NCBI RefSeq assembly: GCF_002294985.1
Contig: NZ_NSGE01000001.1
Coordinates: 620,001 to 684,000 of the forward strand
Length of the DNA stretch: 64,000 nucleotides
Reading direction: 5' to 3'
Source of the DNA: Mesorhizobium sp. WSM3862
Lineage (GTDB): Bacteria > Pseudomonadota > Alphaproteobacteria > Rhizobiales > Rhizobiaceae
The notes under the pieces were generated by a model, which saw only the letters and a program-made list of their open reading frames with translations, was not told where the DNA came from and did no database searches. Position numbers and translations under genes: made by a program. Position 1 is the stretch's first letter. Each line of letters begins with the position of its first letter. This document shows positions 28,153 through 37,709 of this stretch, piece by piece.

Positions 28153-31100
28153 TCAAAGGGGAGATGGTTCCAGGCCGAGACCTGTGGTCCGCGCCGGCGA
28201 TCGCGCCTGCAGCGAACCGAGTCTGAGATAGATGGCAGGCACGACGAAGAGGTTCAGAAGCGTTGACGTGATCAGCCCGCCCAGAATGATGATGGCCATC
28301 GGATGTTCGATTTCCTGCCCGGGAATGTTGCCGGTAACAACCAGTGGGACGAGCGCAAGACCGGTCGCCAGCGTCGTCATGAGAATGGGCGAAAGGCGTT
28401 CACGCGCGCCGCGCAGGACAAGTTCCGGTCCGAAGGGCTCGCCCTCCTCGCGCTCCAGATGCAGGAAATGGTGGATCAGAAGCACCCCGTTGCGGGCCGC
28501 GATGCCCAACACCGTCAGGAACCCCACGAGGCCGCCTAGCGAGATGATGCCGTCGCCCAGATAGGCGGCGATGACCCCGCCGACCATAGCGGCCGGCAGT
28601 GAAAGGAAAACCAGGGCAGCGAGCCTCCAGCTTCTCAAGGAGGCCTGCAGCAGCATGAAGATTACGACCGCGGCGACGACAGAGGCATAGACGAGCCTGT
28701 TTTGCGCAGCGTTGCGTTCCGCCGCCTCGCCCAGCAGCTGGGCATGATAGCCGAGCGGAAACTCGATCTTGGCCAGGCGCTGCTCAACCTCATGGACGAC
28801 GGAGCCCAGGTCGCGGTCGCGCACATTTGCACGCACGTCATGGCGGCGCGAGGCGTTCTCGCGTTTGATGGTGCTGGCCACCGGGGCAATCTTGACTTCG
28901 GCAACGTCGCCGAGCCGGACCTGACCGCCGTCGGGAGTATCCAGGAGAACGTTCTGCACGTCGTCGAGGCCGCGCCGCGATTTGGGCGTCGACCATACCA
29001 TGACGTCATACACCTTTCCGATGCGATGAACGTCGCTCACCTCGTGACCGGCGAAGATCACGGCAGCAGCGCGACGAACATCGCCGGGCTTGAGACCTCT
29101 GGAAGCCGCCTTGGCGACATCCACGGTGACCTGAATTTGCGGTACCGTCTTCTGCGGCTCCTCGTGTAGGTCGATCAGGCCCTCGATGCCGACCAGGGCG
29201 TCGCGGACCCTCACCGCCTGCTCGCGCAACGCCGCCGCGTCAGGCCCGAAAATCCGAACCACTATCGACTCGCTCGATCCGGTGAGCACTTCCTTCACGC
29301 GTTCGCGAAGGTAGGTCTGGACGTCGCGATAGATACCGGGATAGCCGTCGACCGTGTCCTGAACGGCTTTCAGGGTCTTGTCATAGTCGACCTTTGGATC
29401 GACGCTGATCCAGTTCTCCGTGAAGTCGATGCCCACCACCTCGTCGGCCACCAGCGCCCGGCCGATGTGAGCGCCGAAGTTGCGCACTCCGGGAATGGAT
29501 CTCAGTTCTTTGCTGGCAGCTACCGTCATCCGATACATCTCGGCGTGCGATGTCCCGGGCGGCGTCAGCCAGTGCATGAGGAAGTCACGTTCCTTGAAGG
29601 AGGGCAGGAGCGAGGTTCCGAGCAGCGGCCAAACTCCTAATCCCGCGACCACGACGACCGCGGTGATCCCAAACGTCGCGCGAGGAGCAGCGATGATCCT
29701 CGACAGCATGGCGGCATAGCCTCGCTGCAACCACCCGACCAGCGGCGAGACGCGCTCGATCGGCGCTCCTTGAAGCAGGATAAGGCAGAGTGCCGGCGTC
29801 ACCGTCAGCGCCACGGCCATCGAAGCGAGGAGCGCGATGGAATAGGACGTCGCCAGCGGCACGAAGAAAGTGCCCGACAGACCGCCCATGAAGAACACAG
29901 GAATGACCGAGATGACGATGATGAGGGTTGCGGCGACGATCGGGCTGCGGATCTCGAGCGATGCTTCCAGGATGACTGATGCCACCGATTTGCCGGCGCC
30001 GCTGCGGCGATTCTCGCGCAATCGCCGCGTGATGTTTTCAACGTCGATGATAGCGTCGTCCACCACGGATCCCACCGCCACGACGAAGCCGGCCAGCACC
30101 ATCGTGTTGATGGTCGTTCCGAGCCAGTAGAGAACAAGTCCCGCGGCGACCAGGGAGAGCGGGATCGCCAGCAGGCTGATCAGCGCCACGCGCCACTCGA
30201 ACAGGAAGGCGCCGAGAACGCAGACCACCAGGACCGATCCCACCAGCAAGGCCATTGTCAGATTATGGATCGAGAGCTCGATGAACGTCGCCGGGCGGAA
30301 GATCTGCAGGTCGACGTCGATACCTTTGAGGCCGTCCTTCATTTCGGCGAAGGCGGCCTCGACGCCGCGCGTGACCTCCAGCGTGTTCGCCCACGGGAAC
30401 TTCTCGACGATCAGCATCATGCCGGGACCGTCATTGATCACAGCGTCGCCGATCGGCAGCGGTTCCCCCCAGGTGACGTCGGCAAAGTCCGCCAGCACCA
30501 GTTGCTCGCCGGCCTTCGACTCAACCGGAATTCTCTTGACGTCTTCCAGCTTCACGCTGGACGCTACGTCGGCGCCGACATACAGCCGCTGGTTGGCGGT
30601 GTCGATGAAGCCTACGGTCTGGCTCTTGGCTGAGCTCGCCATCGGCAGCAGGCCGAAGTCCAGCGCATCGGCCGAAGCCTCCATGACCTCGTTCAGCGTC
30701 ACGCCGTGTTTCAGCATGCGCGCGGGATCGACCTGGATCTGCAGCTGTTTGAGCTTTTCGCCCCACATCGCCACGTTGGCGACGCCGGGCACGCGCAGCA
30801 GGCGGAAGCGGATCTTCCAGTAGGCGGTCATCGATAGGTCGAGCTGAGTGAGCTCCTTCGACGAGAGGCCGATCTTCATGGTCCTGCTGGTCGAGGACAA
30901 GGGCTGCAGCATGACGGGCGGGCTCGAGCCGAACGGCAGTCTGGCCGACGCAAGCTGCACGCGCTCCTGGACGAGCTGCCGCGCGTGCATGATGTCGGTT
31001 CCCCGCTTGAAGATCATGACAATGGAGGACAGCGACATCACGCTCTTCGAGCGGATGACGTCGAGTTCCGGTGTGCCGCGCAGTGCATCCTCGAGGGGAA

Positions 31101-31299
31101 TGGTGATCAGCTCCTCGACCTCGGCGGTCGACATGCCGATACCCTCGGTCTGAATCTCCACCAGCGGCGGGGAGAATTCCGGGAAGACGTCCACGGGCAT
31201 CTTGCGGAACACGTCCAGACCCAGCAGCACCATCAGCGCTGCCGCGGCCAGTACCAGATACCGGTATTTCAGATTCGTGCCGATGATCCAGCGGAACAT
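28153..31299 (-). CDS. RND efflux permease, heavy-metal (CzcA/CusA-like) type, second of pair
   Basis: 1048-residue inner-membrane RND transporter, proton-driven export from periplasm or membrane. It has twelve spans in the 1+5 / 1+5 pattern with two large periplasmic loops. The N-terminus (YLVLAAAALMVLLGLDVFRKMPVDVFPEF) and TM4 motif (GSVVDDAIIDVENITRR) fit the heavy-metal subfamily, with the proton-relay aspartates and VEN retained. The TM10 region reads GIAARNGVLLI. Metal specificity is not readable. It starts 78 bases after the adaptor gene, and a paralogue lies upstream of the adaptor. Confidence 0.9.
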   Translation of the reverse strand: MFRWIIGTNLKYRYLVLAAAALMVLLGLDVFRKMPVDVFPEFSPPLVEIQTEGIGMSTAEVEELITIPLEDALRGTPELDVIRSKSVMSLSSIVMIFKRGTDIMHARQLVQERVQLASARLPFGSSPPVMLQPLSSTSRTMKIGLSSKELTQLDLSMTAYWKIRFRLLRVPGVANVAMWGEKLKQLQIQVDPARMLKHGVTLNEVMEASADALDFGLLPMASSAKSQTVGFIDTANQRLYVGADVASSVKLEDVKRIPVESKAGEQLVLADFADVTWGEPLPIGDAVINDGPGMMLIVEKFPWANTLEVTRGVEAAFAEMKDGLKGIDVDLQIFRPATFIELSIHNLTMALLVGSVLVVCVLGAFLFEWRVALISLLAIPLSLVAAGLVLYWLGTTINTMVLAGFVVAVGSVVDDAIIDVENITRRLRENRRSGAGKSVASVILEASLEIRSPIVAATLIIVISVIPVFFMGGLSGTFFVPLATSYSIALLASMAVALTVTPALCLILLQGAPIERVSPLVGWLQRGYAAMLSRIIAAPRATFGITAVVVVAGLGVWPLLGTSLLPSFKERDFLMHWLTPPGTSHAEMYRMTVAASKELRSIPGVRNFGAHIGRALVADEVVGIDFTENWISVDPKVDYDKTLKAVQDTVDGYPGIYRDVQTYLRERVKEVLTGSSESIVVRIFGPDAAALREQAVRVRDALVGIEGLIDLHEEPQKTVPQIQVTVDVAKAASRGLKPGDVRRAAAVIFAGHEVSDVHRIGKVYDVMVWSTPKSRRGLDDVQNVLLDTPDGGQVRLGDVAEVKIAPVASTIKRENASRRHDVRANVRDRDLGSVVHEVEQRLAKIEFPLGYHAQLLGEAAERNAAQNRLVYASVVAAVVIFMLLQASLRSWRLAALVFLSLPAAMVGGVIAAYLGDGIISLGGLVGFLTVLGIAARNGVLLIHHFLHLEREEGEPFGPELVLRGARERLSPILMTTLATGLALVPLVVTGNIPGQEIEHPMAIIILGGLITSTLLNLFVVPAIYLRLGSLQARSPARTTGLGLEPSPL

Positions 31300-31377
31300 G
31301 GCCCTGTCCTTTGTTCGGATGATTGGACGCCGGCTAACTCAGGCGTTCGCAAGCGGCGGAATGTCTTTCACGCCCGC

Positions 31378-32256
31378 TCAGTGCCCGCCAAACTTCAGTT
31401 CAACCCCCATCAGCTCGACCGCGCCGACCGACACGACCGGCGTACCGCTCGCTGGTCCGTCCGACAGAACTGCTATGTCGCCGAGGACGCGCTCGACAGC
31501 CACCTTTTGGCGGACGAAGACGAGCGGCTCCGGGTTGGAGTAGAGCCAGCTGTTCCCGTGCTCGTCGTAGATAACCGACGAGTAGGGCACGATCTTCGCC
31601 ATCCTGCCGCTCTCCGGCGCCTTCATCGCCACGAACGCATGATCGCCGGGCTTGACGCCGCTGCTTGCCTCGAGGAATTCAAAGAACCGCCCGTCGTCCC
31701 GGTCCGTCACCGCCACCGGCCGCGCCTTGTAATATTTACCGGAGCGGCCTTGGCCGGTCAGCAGCACGACGACTAGACCATCCTTATCCTCGTCCGCCGG
31801 GTTGGCGACGCCGAAAATCTCGGCAAACTCGTCGTGGTCGCCGGTCTCGTCGTCGTCATCCTCGTCGGCGACAACCGCGATCAAAATCTGGCTCGCCGCG
31901 TCCACAGGCACCTTGATCAGGGATTGCCGTGCTTGGCCGCTTTCACCGGCCGGCGCGATGGAAGCCGTCTCCGTAATTGCATTCACCGACGGTTCACCGC
32001 TCGCAATCTCGACCTGGGCGTTCATCATCATCCACCGCTTCGCCATCTCCTCCCGCACCGCTTCGGTCTGGATGCTCAGTCGTTTGGAGGCCTGTTCGGT
32101 CAGAACCACGCGTGGAAATGGTGAACCTGCGACCTCTACCAGCTTGGCAGGCGCGCCGGCGGGCGACTCCGCGGCCGCGAAGGATCCCGTGGCAACCACG
32201 ACGAAAGCCACACCGGCGACGAGGGATGACGTAAGAAAAAGCCTATTGCGAAGCAT
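31378..32256 (-). CDS. Short, acidic periplasmic adaptor-like protein of the RND locus
   Basis: 292-residue exported protein with a signal peptide (to about residue 28). The segment VVLTEQASKRLSIQTEAV and the C-terminal VPYSSVIYDEHGNSWLYSNPEPLVFVRQ block match RND membrane-fusion proteins. It lacks the alpha-helical hairpin and a recognisable biotinyl-lipoyl half-motif, and is about 100 residues shorter than CusB or CzcB. Residues 131-145 are a dense acidic patch (DEDDDDETGD then HDE), preceded by MMM at 76-78, both suited to metal binding. The ATG at 32256 is set by a GGAGGAG ribosome binding site; it overlaps the upstream permease by 14 bases, so coupling is likely. Confidence 0.8.
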   Translation of the reverse strand: MLRNRLFLTSSLVAGVAFVVVATGSFAAAESPAGAPAKLVEVAGSPFPRVVLTEQASKRLSIQTEAVREEMAKRWMMMNAQVEIASGEPSVNAITETASIAPAGESGQARQSLIKVPVDAASQILIAVVADEDDDDETGDHDEFAEIFGVANPADEDKDGLVVVLLTGQGRSGKYYKARPVAVTDRDDGRFFEFLEASSGVKPGDHAFVAMKAPESGRMAKIVPYSSVIYDEHGNSWLYSNPEPLVFVRQKVAVERVLGDIAVLSDGPASGTPVVSVGAVELMGVELKFGGH

Positions 32257-35200
32257 GTGCAACTCCTCCAAGGCGTCGTGAAACCGGGCCGGAATGGAGC
32301 ATCATGGCCGGTAGGACGAACAGATTGATCAGGACTGAAATGACTGCGCCTGCGATCACAACCCATCCCATTGGATGCAGAATCTCCAGACCGGCGGCGC
32401 TGCCCATGACCACTGCGGGAAGGAAGGCGAGGCAGGTGACCAGCGTGCTCGTCAGCATGGGCGCGAAGCGCTCGCGCGCGGCCGCAGCGACAAGATCCGG
32501 CCAGGATTCGTCACCTTCCCCGGTCTGATCGACGCGGCTGGCCAGAACCAGACCGTTGCGGAGTGCAAGCCCGAGGACGGCGAGAAGTCCGGCAAGCGCC
32601 CCAACCGAAACGGTGCCCGTTACCGCCACGAGGATCGCCGCGACGCCACCCGACACTGCCATCAGCGAAAGGAACATGCCGGTCGCCAGTCGCCAGCTTT
32701 GCAGCGCCGCCTGCAGCAGGAAGAAGATCAGGACTGCAGCCGACGCTGCGAAGAGCGCCACCTGCAGCATGGCTGCACGGCTCTCGGCATACTCGCCTCG
32801 AACGTAGGCATGGTATTCGAAGGGGAGTTGCACCTTCTTGAGTTCTGCCGCCACGTCTTCCGCCACTGCCGTGACGCTGCGGCCTGCGACGCTGGCGTGA
32901 ACGTCCATGCTGCGCGTGACGCCGTCACGCTCGATGGTGCTCAACTGCGGCACCATCCGCACCTCGGCGATATCGCCAAGGCGTGTATGCGGGCGATCAG
33001 GCGTTTCGATCAGAAGATTCTCGACGTCGGCGATGCTGCTTCGTGCGTTGGGAGCCCCCCAAACGACCACGTCGAAGACCTTTTGCTGCTCGAACAGATT
33101 GCCAACCTCGAGCCCGGCGAAGACCGTCGCTGCCGCGCGCCGGATGTCCCCCGGTTTCAGTCCACGTGCGGCCGCCTCCGCAACGTCGACCTTGACCTCG
33201 ATTTCGGGCGAGAAAGCGTTCTTGTCGATGCGTACGGAGTTGATGCCGTCAACGGCGGCGATTCTCGCGGCGACGAGCTTTGCCTGCTCTTCAAGCACGG
33301 CCGTCTCGGCCCCTTCGATGCGGACCACCACTGGTTCGCCGGCGTCGGCGAAGATCCGCCCGGCCGTACTGGCCAGATAGCCTTCAACCTTCACTTCGAG
33401 GTCCGCGAAGCCCTCCATCGTGTCGCGAATTTGGGACAGTGCGGCGGCTCGGTTCCCCCGCTCGTCGAGGCCAATCCAGAGCTGCCCGGATTCGATGCCG
33501 GTGACCTGGTCGCCCGTGATGGCCCTGCCGAGATGGCCAGCGACAGAGCGGACTCCGTCGATTGCGCGGACTTCGGATTCCAGTCGCGCCATCGTCCGGA
33601 TCATGGCGGGCAAGGATGCACCCGGCGCGGCGTTGAACGAAACGCGGACGGTGCCTTCGTCAAAGGACGGCGACGGCGACCACTTCAGGGCGGGCGTCGC
33701 CGCGAGTAGCGCCAACGCTCCGAGACCCACGATCGCATAGGCAGGACCGGTCGTCGCCGAGAACCTCCCCAGCAGCCGCCCATAGGCCGCACCGAACAGC
33801 CGCGCCACCACAGGTTCGGACCTGTTTCCTGCTGCGCTGCCCGAGCGGAAAAAAACCATCGCGAGGGCGGGCGCCGCCAAGAGCGCGACGACCATGGCAG
33901 CAACCACCGTGACGCCATAGGCCTGAGCCAGCGGCCGGAAGAATGCCGCGGTTTCGCCGTCGAGTCCGAGTATCGGAGCGACCGCCAGCAGACCGATCAC
34001 CGCTGCATAGATCATTGGCTTGCCGATTTCGGCGATCGCATCGAATACAGGCGCGGCGAGCGGACGGCCGCCACCGGCGCGGAGGCGCCGCCCGATGGCC
34101 TCGGCAGCCACTACCGCAGTGTCGACCACGAGGGAAAGCGCGGCCGCGAGGCCGGCCAGGTGGATCAGGTTGAAGATGGGGCTGCTGAAATAGAGAGCGA
34201 CAAGTGCCGCGACATACGACAGGACGATCGCGACGACGGCGATGCTCGCCGCGCCGACCGGCGTCAAGGACAGGAAGAGGGCTACGGACACGACCACCAT
34301 GGCGGCGGTCACCATCCGGACCAGATTGGCCAAGGCGCTGTCGACATAGTCGGAGGCGCGGTAGAGGGAGGCGTCGATGTCGATGCCCGGCATGCCTTGG
34401 CTCAACTCCGCGAGCGCAGCTTCGACCCCCGCTACGACCGCTTTCGTGTCGACGTTGGGAAGCTTCTCGACGACGAGCATGAGGCCAGGCTGTCCGTTGA
34501 TCATCGCATCGCCGATCAGCGGCGGATGGCCTTCGACGACCTCGGCCACGTCTCCTAGCCTGAGCGCTGAAGACGGGACAGCAACCTTCGTCAGGTCGCT
34601 GGCCTTGCTGATCGGTTGCACATGCTGGATGCCGAGCCTCTGGTTCGGCGTGTCGATCCAGCCTCCGCTTCCGAGTACTGACGCTTCCAGATAACTGAGC
34701 GGCGAGACCCAGAGCGAATCCCCGGCGCTCTCTACGGCTTCATCGAGCGAGACGCCGGCCGATTCGAGGCGCTGAGGTTGGATTTGCACCTGAAGCTGGC
34801 GAGCGCGCTGGCCCCAGATCGCGACATTGGCGACGCCCGGCACGCTGAGCAGCTTCGGCGTCATCGTCCACCGGGCCAGCACCGACATGTCGATCAGCGA
34901 TACGGTCTTGGACGACAGTCCGACGATCATGCCACGGCCCGCCGCCGACTTCGGCTGCAGCATGGTGGGCGGCTTCGAGACATTGGGCAGGGCCCAAGCC
35001 ATCGTAAGACGCTCCTGCACCATTTGTCGGGCTTTCATTGGATCCATGCCGGGCTCGAAGGTGAGCAACACCGAAGCCATCCCCGGCACCGACTTGGAAT
35101 GAATTGATTTGAGGAACGGCGTCGCGGTCAGAATCTCTTCGAGATTGATGGTCACCAGGCTTTCCACTTCGCCTGTCGACAAGCCGAGAGCCTCGGTTTG

Positions 35201-35347
35201 CACCTCCACGATCGGCGCCCCGAACTCGGGAAGAGCATCGGTTTTGGCCTTGGGAAGCAGAACGGCACCCGCCGCTACCAAGAGTATCGCGGCTGCTAGG
35301 ACCAGATGCCGAAATTCGAGACTCAGCTTGACGAGCGTTTGCAGCAC
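32243..35347 (-). CDS. RND efflux permease, heavy-metal type, first of pair (divergent TM4)
   Basis: 1034-residue RND transporter, clearly a paralogue of the permease at 28153-31299: both share LVLAAA, PEF, VEVQTE/VEIQTE, ST.EVE.L.TI.LE and VPGVANVA.WG. TM4 reads LSLVVDTAVVAAEAIGRR, keeping one aspartate and a glutamate but losing the second aspartate and the asparagine of the canonical VEN, so its proton relay may be altered. GTG at 35347 is the start, with GGGGGA upstream. First gene of the operon permease-adaptor-permease. The promoter must lie in the 442-base gap shared with the divergent barrel gene. Confidence 0.88.
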   Translation of the reverse strand: MLQTLVKLSLEFRHLVLAAAILLVAAGAVLLPKAKTDALPEFGAPIVEVQTEALGLSTGEVESLVTINLEEILTATPFLKSIHSKSVPGMASVLLTFEPGMDPMKARQMVQERLTMAWALPNVSKPPTMLQPKSAAGRGMIVGLSSKTVSLIDMSVLARWTMTPKLLSVPGVANVAIWGQRARQLQVQIQPQRLESAGVSLDEAVESAGDSLWVSPLSYLEASVLGSGGWIDTPNQRLGIQHVQPISKASDLTKVAVPSSALRLGDVAEVVEGHPPLIGDAMINGQPGLMLVVEKLPNVDTKAVVAGVEAALAELSQGMPGIDIDASLYRASDYVDSALANLVRMVTAAMVVVSVALFLSLTPVGAASIAVVAIVLSYVAALVALYFSSPIFNLIHLAGLAAALSLVVDTAVVAAEAIGRRLRAGGGRPLAAPVFDAIAEIGKPMIYAAVIGLLAVAPILGLDGETAAFFRPLAQAYGVTVVAAMVVALLAAPALAMVFFRSGSAAGNRSEPVVARLFGAAYGRLLGRFSATTGPAYAIVGLGALALLAATPALKWSPSPSFDEGTVRVSFNAAPGASLPAMIRTMARLESEVRAIDGVRSVAGHLGRAITGDQVTGIESGQLWIGLDERGNRAAALSQIRDTMEGFADLEVKVEGYLASTAGRIFADAGEPVVVRIEGAETAVLEEQAKLVAARIAAVDGINSVRIDKNAFSPEIEVKVDVAEAAARGLKPGDIRRAAATVFAGLEVGNLFEQQKVFDVVVWGAPNARSSIADVENLLIETPDRPHTRLGDIAEVRMVPQLSTIERDGVTRSMDVHASVAGRSVTAVAEDVAAELKKVQLPFEYHAYVRGEYAESRAAMLQVALFAASAAVLIFFLLQAALQSWRLATGMFLSLMAVSGGVAAILVAVTGTVSVGALAGLLAVLGLALRNGLVLASRVDQTGEGDESWPDLVAAAARERFAPMLTSTLVTCLAFLPAVVMGSAAGLEILHPMGWVVIAGAVISVLINLFVLPAMMLHSGPVSRRLGGVAHASQ

Positions 35348-35789
35348 GGCAATCCCCCACGATTCCGCGGCGCGCGAAACCGCGCCTGCGACAGATCAGA
35401 GACAGTCCCAAAGCGTATCATGCGGGAGGGCGCCGCATAATTAATCAATATTGCAAGGCGCTTTTACCGTATATTCGGCGGTCCCTAACTTTCGGAGTAG
35501 AGAAATAGTTCATACAAATTTATTATGATCGCGACTCACGCGTGAGTGCTCGCGTCGGTTGCATGGGCGTGCGCCTGTTTCCAGCAAAACGCTGGACGTG
35601 CCGTGGCGCAGTTTGCCTCGGTCCGGGAGTGCCATGCGAATACTGATTTGAGGAAGGCGAAGCGAGATCGCCAATTTGCTGCGCCGGCGGTCCTCGGGGA
35701 GCGTACCGGGCGCGGAATAGCGAAGAAGTGTTGTAGGGATGCGACACGTTTGCGTTTGTATGAGACAAGTCGCGTTTGTAAGGGACAAA
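35348..35789. promoter_or_regulatory. Divergent control region between RND operon and barrel gene
   Basis: 442 bases without a gene. 35430-35530 is AT-rich and includes TTAATCAATATTGC and AATTTATTATGATC blocks suited to promoters in either direction. A perfect 14-base palindrome lies at 35534-35547. The distal part before 35790 contains scattered open frames without features. Confidence 0.55.
35534..35547. promoter_or_regulatory. Perfect palindrome, operator candidate
   Basis: The 14-base sequence actcacgcgtgagt is a perfect palindrome located in the intergenic region between the divergent RND operon and barrel gene, beside the AT-rich stretch. Position and symmetry fit a dimeric regulator site; no regulator gene is adjacent. 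Confidence 0.45.
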
Positions 35790-37091
35790 ATGACGAAATC
35801 GCAGTTGCCACAGTGGAATCAGCGGATATCATCGACGCGTGGTGCATCTCATGGGGGCTCGCCGGTCATTCGCCTTTTTATCTTAGCGCTTAGTGGCATA
35901 GGGCTGCTGTACTCTTCGGCTTCGGCACTGGCGGAGGAGCACGAGCGGGCTCTAGCCGAAGAAACGATACCGGCTCTGGCTGAAGAATGCGCTGCGCCCT
36001 GCGCGGGGTACGAGGCTACCGCGGAGCTGCAGAACGACTGGATATTTGGCGCACATCCGTCTTTCCTGAGATCCGATGTGTTCTTTCCGAAGTTGGAGCT
36101 CGATCTTTTCTACGCGCCGACGGATTATCTTCGGTTCGTGAGTGCCATCATTACCGAGCCCGTGGTCGACCCGGAACCCGGGGAGAATGCGGCCTTTCAA
36201 GGGATCGGCACCTATGTCGGTGAGCTCTATGCTCTCGCTAAGGTCGATCCCCTGACCGTGAGGGCCGGAAAGTTCGACACGGTGTTCAGCCTGGCCAGCG
36301 AAGCCCTGCCGGGGATACACGCCCCGGATCTGGCGTCTGTTTTTGACGCTGACGAACGTCTGGGTGGCGAAGCTGTTGTTGGCTTCGAGGGCTTTGGGCT
36401 GAACAATGCCTTGGCCGCGACGGTATTCACGACCGACCGGACGTTCCTCAGCGAGTCGCTCTTTACCAACCGTGGACGGACCACGCTGGCGGATGGCGGT
36501 GCCGGCAACACCACCGGTTTATCCTCATTCTCGGTTACCCTTGATGGCTGCAAAGGGGCGGAAAAGGGCGATTGTTACAAGGACGGTGAATTCGGCTATC
36601 GCCTTGGCATCCGATACCAGAAGCCCGGGCTGTCCGCCGACACAGGGGAGGAGGAGGAAGAAGAAGAGGAACCGCTGCCGGGGACCGGCAATGAATTGGC
36701 CTACCTTGCTGCCGCCACTGGAAGCCTCGACCTTAACGGGAACACACTGAGGCTTCTCGGCGAATCGGCCTACCTCAAGCATTTCGACGGCGGTCCGGAC
36801 GACGCTCTGCTTCTCACCGGCTCTGTCGCGCTGGAAGTGCAACCTTTGACCTACATAGCCACCTACACGCAGCAGCGGAACTTTGTCGCCGACGGTCCGG
36901 ACACCCGCGAGCAATTGGCGGATTTCGAAGTGATTTATGCGTCCGGGGAAGAAGACGCGCCGTCCGGCGCGGCGAAATGGAACCTCGGCGCCGGCTACAC
37001 ATTCGCGGAGAATGCTGAGGACGAGAGAACGCACACCTTCAGTGTGCGCGCGACGCTCCAGTTCGGTGGACACGTGAAGTTGGGCAGGTAG
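35790..37091 (+). CDS. Outer-membrane beta-barrel-like protein with poly-Glu loop
   Basis: 433-residue protein with a basic N-terminus and a signal peptide (IRLFILALSGIGLLYSSASALAEE), followed by alternating strands with aromatic girdle residues through to FSVRATLQFGG. The ...GELYALAKVDPLTVRAGKFDTVF... pattern recalls porin-like proteins such as the LbtU group; the assignment is tentative. Residues 287-294 are eight consecutive glutamates between two strands, probably an exposed loop. The ATG at 35790 follows AAGGGAC; upstream in-frame starts are weaker. It is divergent from the metal-type RND operon, so a role in metal or cation traffic is an inference. Confidence 0.65.
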   Translation: MTKSQLPQWNQRISSTRGASHGGSPVIRLFILALSGIGLLYSSASALAEEHERALAEETIPALAEECAAPCAGYEATAELQNDWIFGAHPSFLRSDVFFPKLELDLFYAPTDYLRFVSAIITEPVVDPEPGENAAFQGIGTYVGELYALAKVDPLTVRAGKFDTVFSLASEALPGIHAPDLASVFDADERLGGEAVVGFEGFGLNNALAATVFTTDRTFLSESLFTNRGRTTLADGGAGNTTGLSSFSVTLDGCKGAEKGDCYKDGEFGYRLGIRYQKPGLSADTGEEEEEEEEPLPGTGNELAYLAAATGSLDLNGNTLRLLGESAYLKHFDGGPDDALLLTGSVALEVQPLTYIATYTQQRNFVADGPDTREQLADFEVIYASGEEDAPSGAAKWNLGAGYTFAENAEDERTHTFSVRATLQFGGHVKLGR

Positions 37092-37244
37092 GCTCGATCG
37101 TCGGGATGTCCGACGCTTGTTGACGGCTGCCTTCTGCTGAACTCGAGTGAGGTCCGCAAGCCCGTCTACATGCGCCGAACTTATTCCCTCCCTCAGGCTG
37201 ATTGAAGCTATTTCAGCGACCCTTCAGCACAAGAGTTGCGTCCA

Positions 37245-37709
37245 TCAGCCCTTCACTTCCTTTCCATCCGGATCGAAGACGGGCTGAACGTTCTTGCCCC
37301 TGTAGCTTATCTGGAACTCGTAACTTACCTTGCCGTCGCGCATCAGCTTCTCCGCAAGCTTGATCTTTCCACCTGCGAATTTCATATCAACGGCCGCGCG
37401 CACCGATTGAGGCACCGCTTCCATCGGAATTGATTCCTCGACGACGATGACCTTACCGTCTTGATGGTAGAGCACATCGCGCGTCATTGCGCCCTCGACG
37501 CTTGCTATCTCGAAAACCAGTTCTCCGTTCTCGACCTCGCGGGCGCATGCCTTGACCTTGGCGACGGGAAAATCCTTGTGGAACATGTCCCGCACCACCA
37601 ACGGCACCTTCTTGCAGGCTATCGGCTGTTCCGCGGCCGACGCGCCGGCCGCCCCGGCAAGCACGAGGACGAATGCGCCGGGCGCCAGGCAGTAACGAAC
37701 AGGTTTCAT
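37245..37709 (-). CDS. PepSY-like periplasmic protein
   Basis: 154-residue exported protein with a signal peptide ending GASAAEQ. The mature part has two repeats of the PepSY-like fold: VRDMFHKDFPVAKVKACAREVENGELVFEI and VRAAVDMKFAGGKIKLAEKLMRDGKVSYEFQI, each ending in a strand. Such proteins often bind ions or proteases in the periplasm, and PepSY proteins frequently accompany metal efflux genes. Its 3' end faces the barrel gene. The ATG at 37709 follows a GGAGGT sequence. Confidence 0.7.
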   Translation of the reverse strand: MKPVRYCLAPGAFVLVLAGAAGASAAEQPIACKKVPLVVRDMFHKDFPVAKVKACAREVENGELVFEIASVEGAMTRDVLYHQDGKVIVVEESIPMEAVPQSVRAAVDMKFAGGKIKLAEKLMRDGKVSYEFQISYRGKNVQPVFDPDGKEVKG

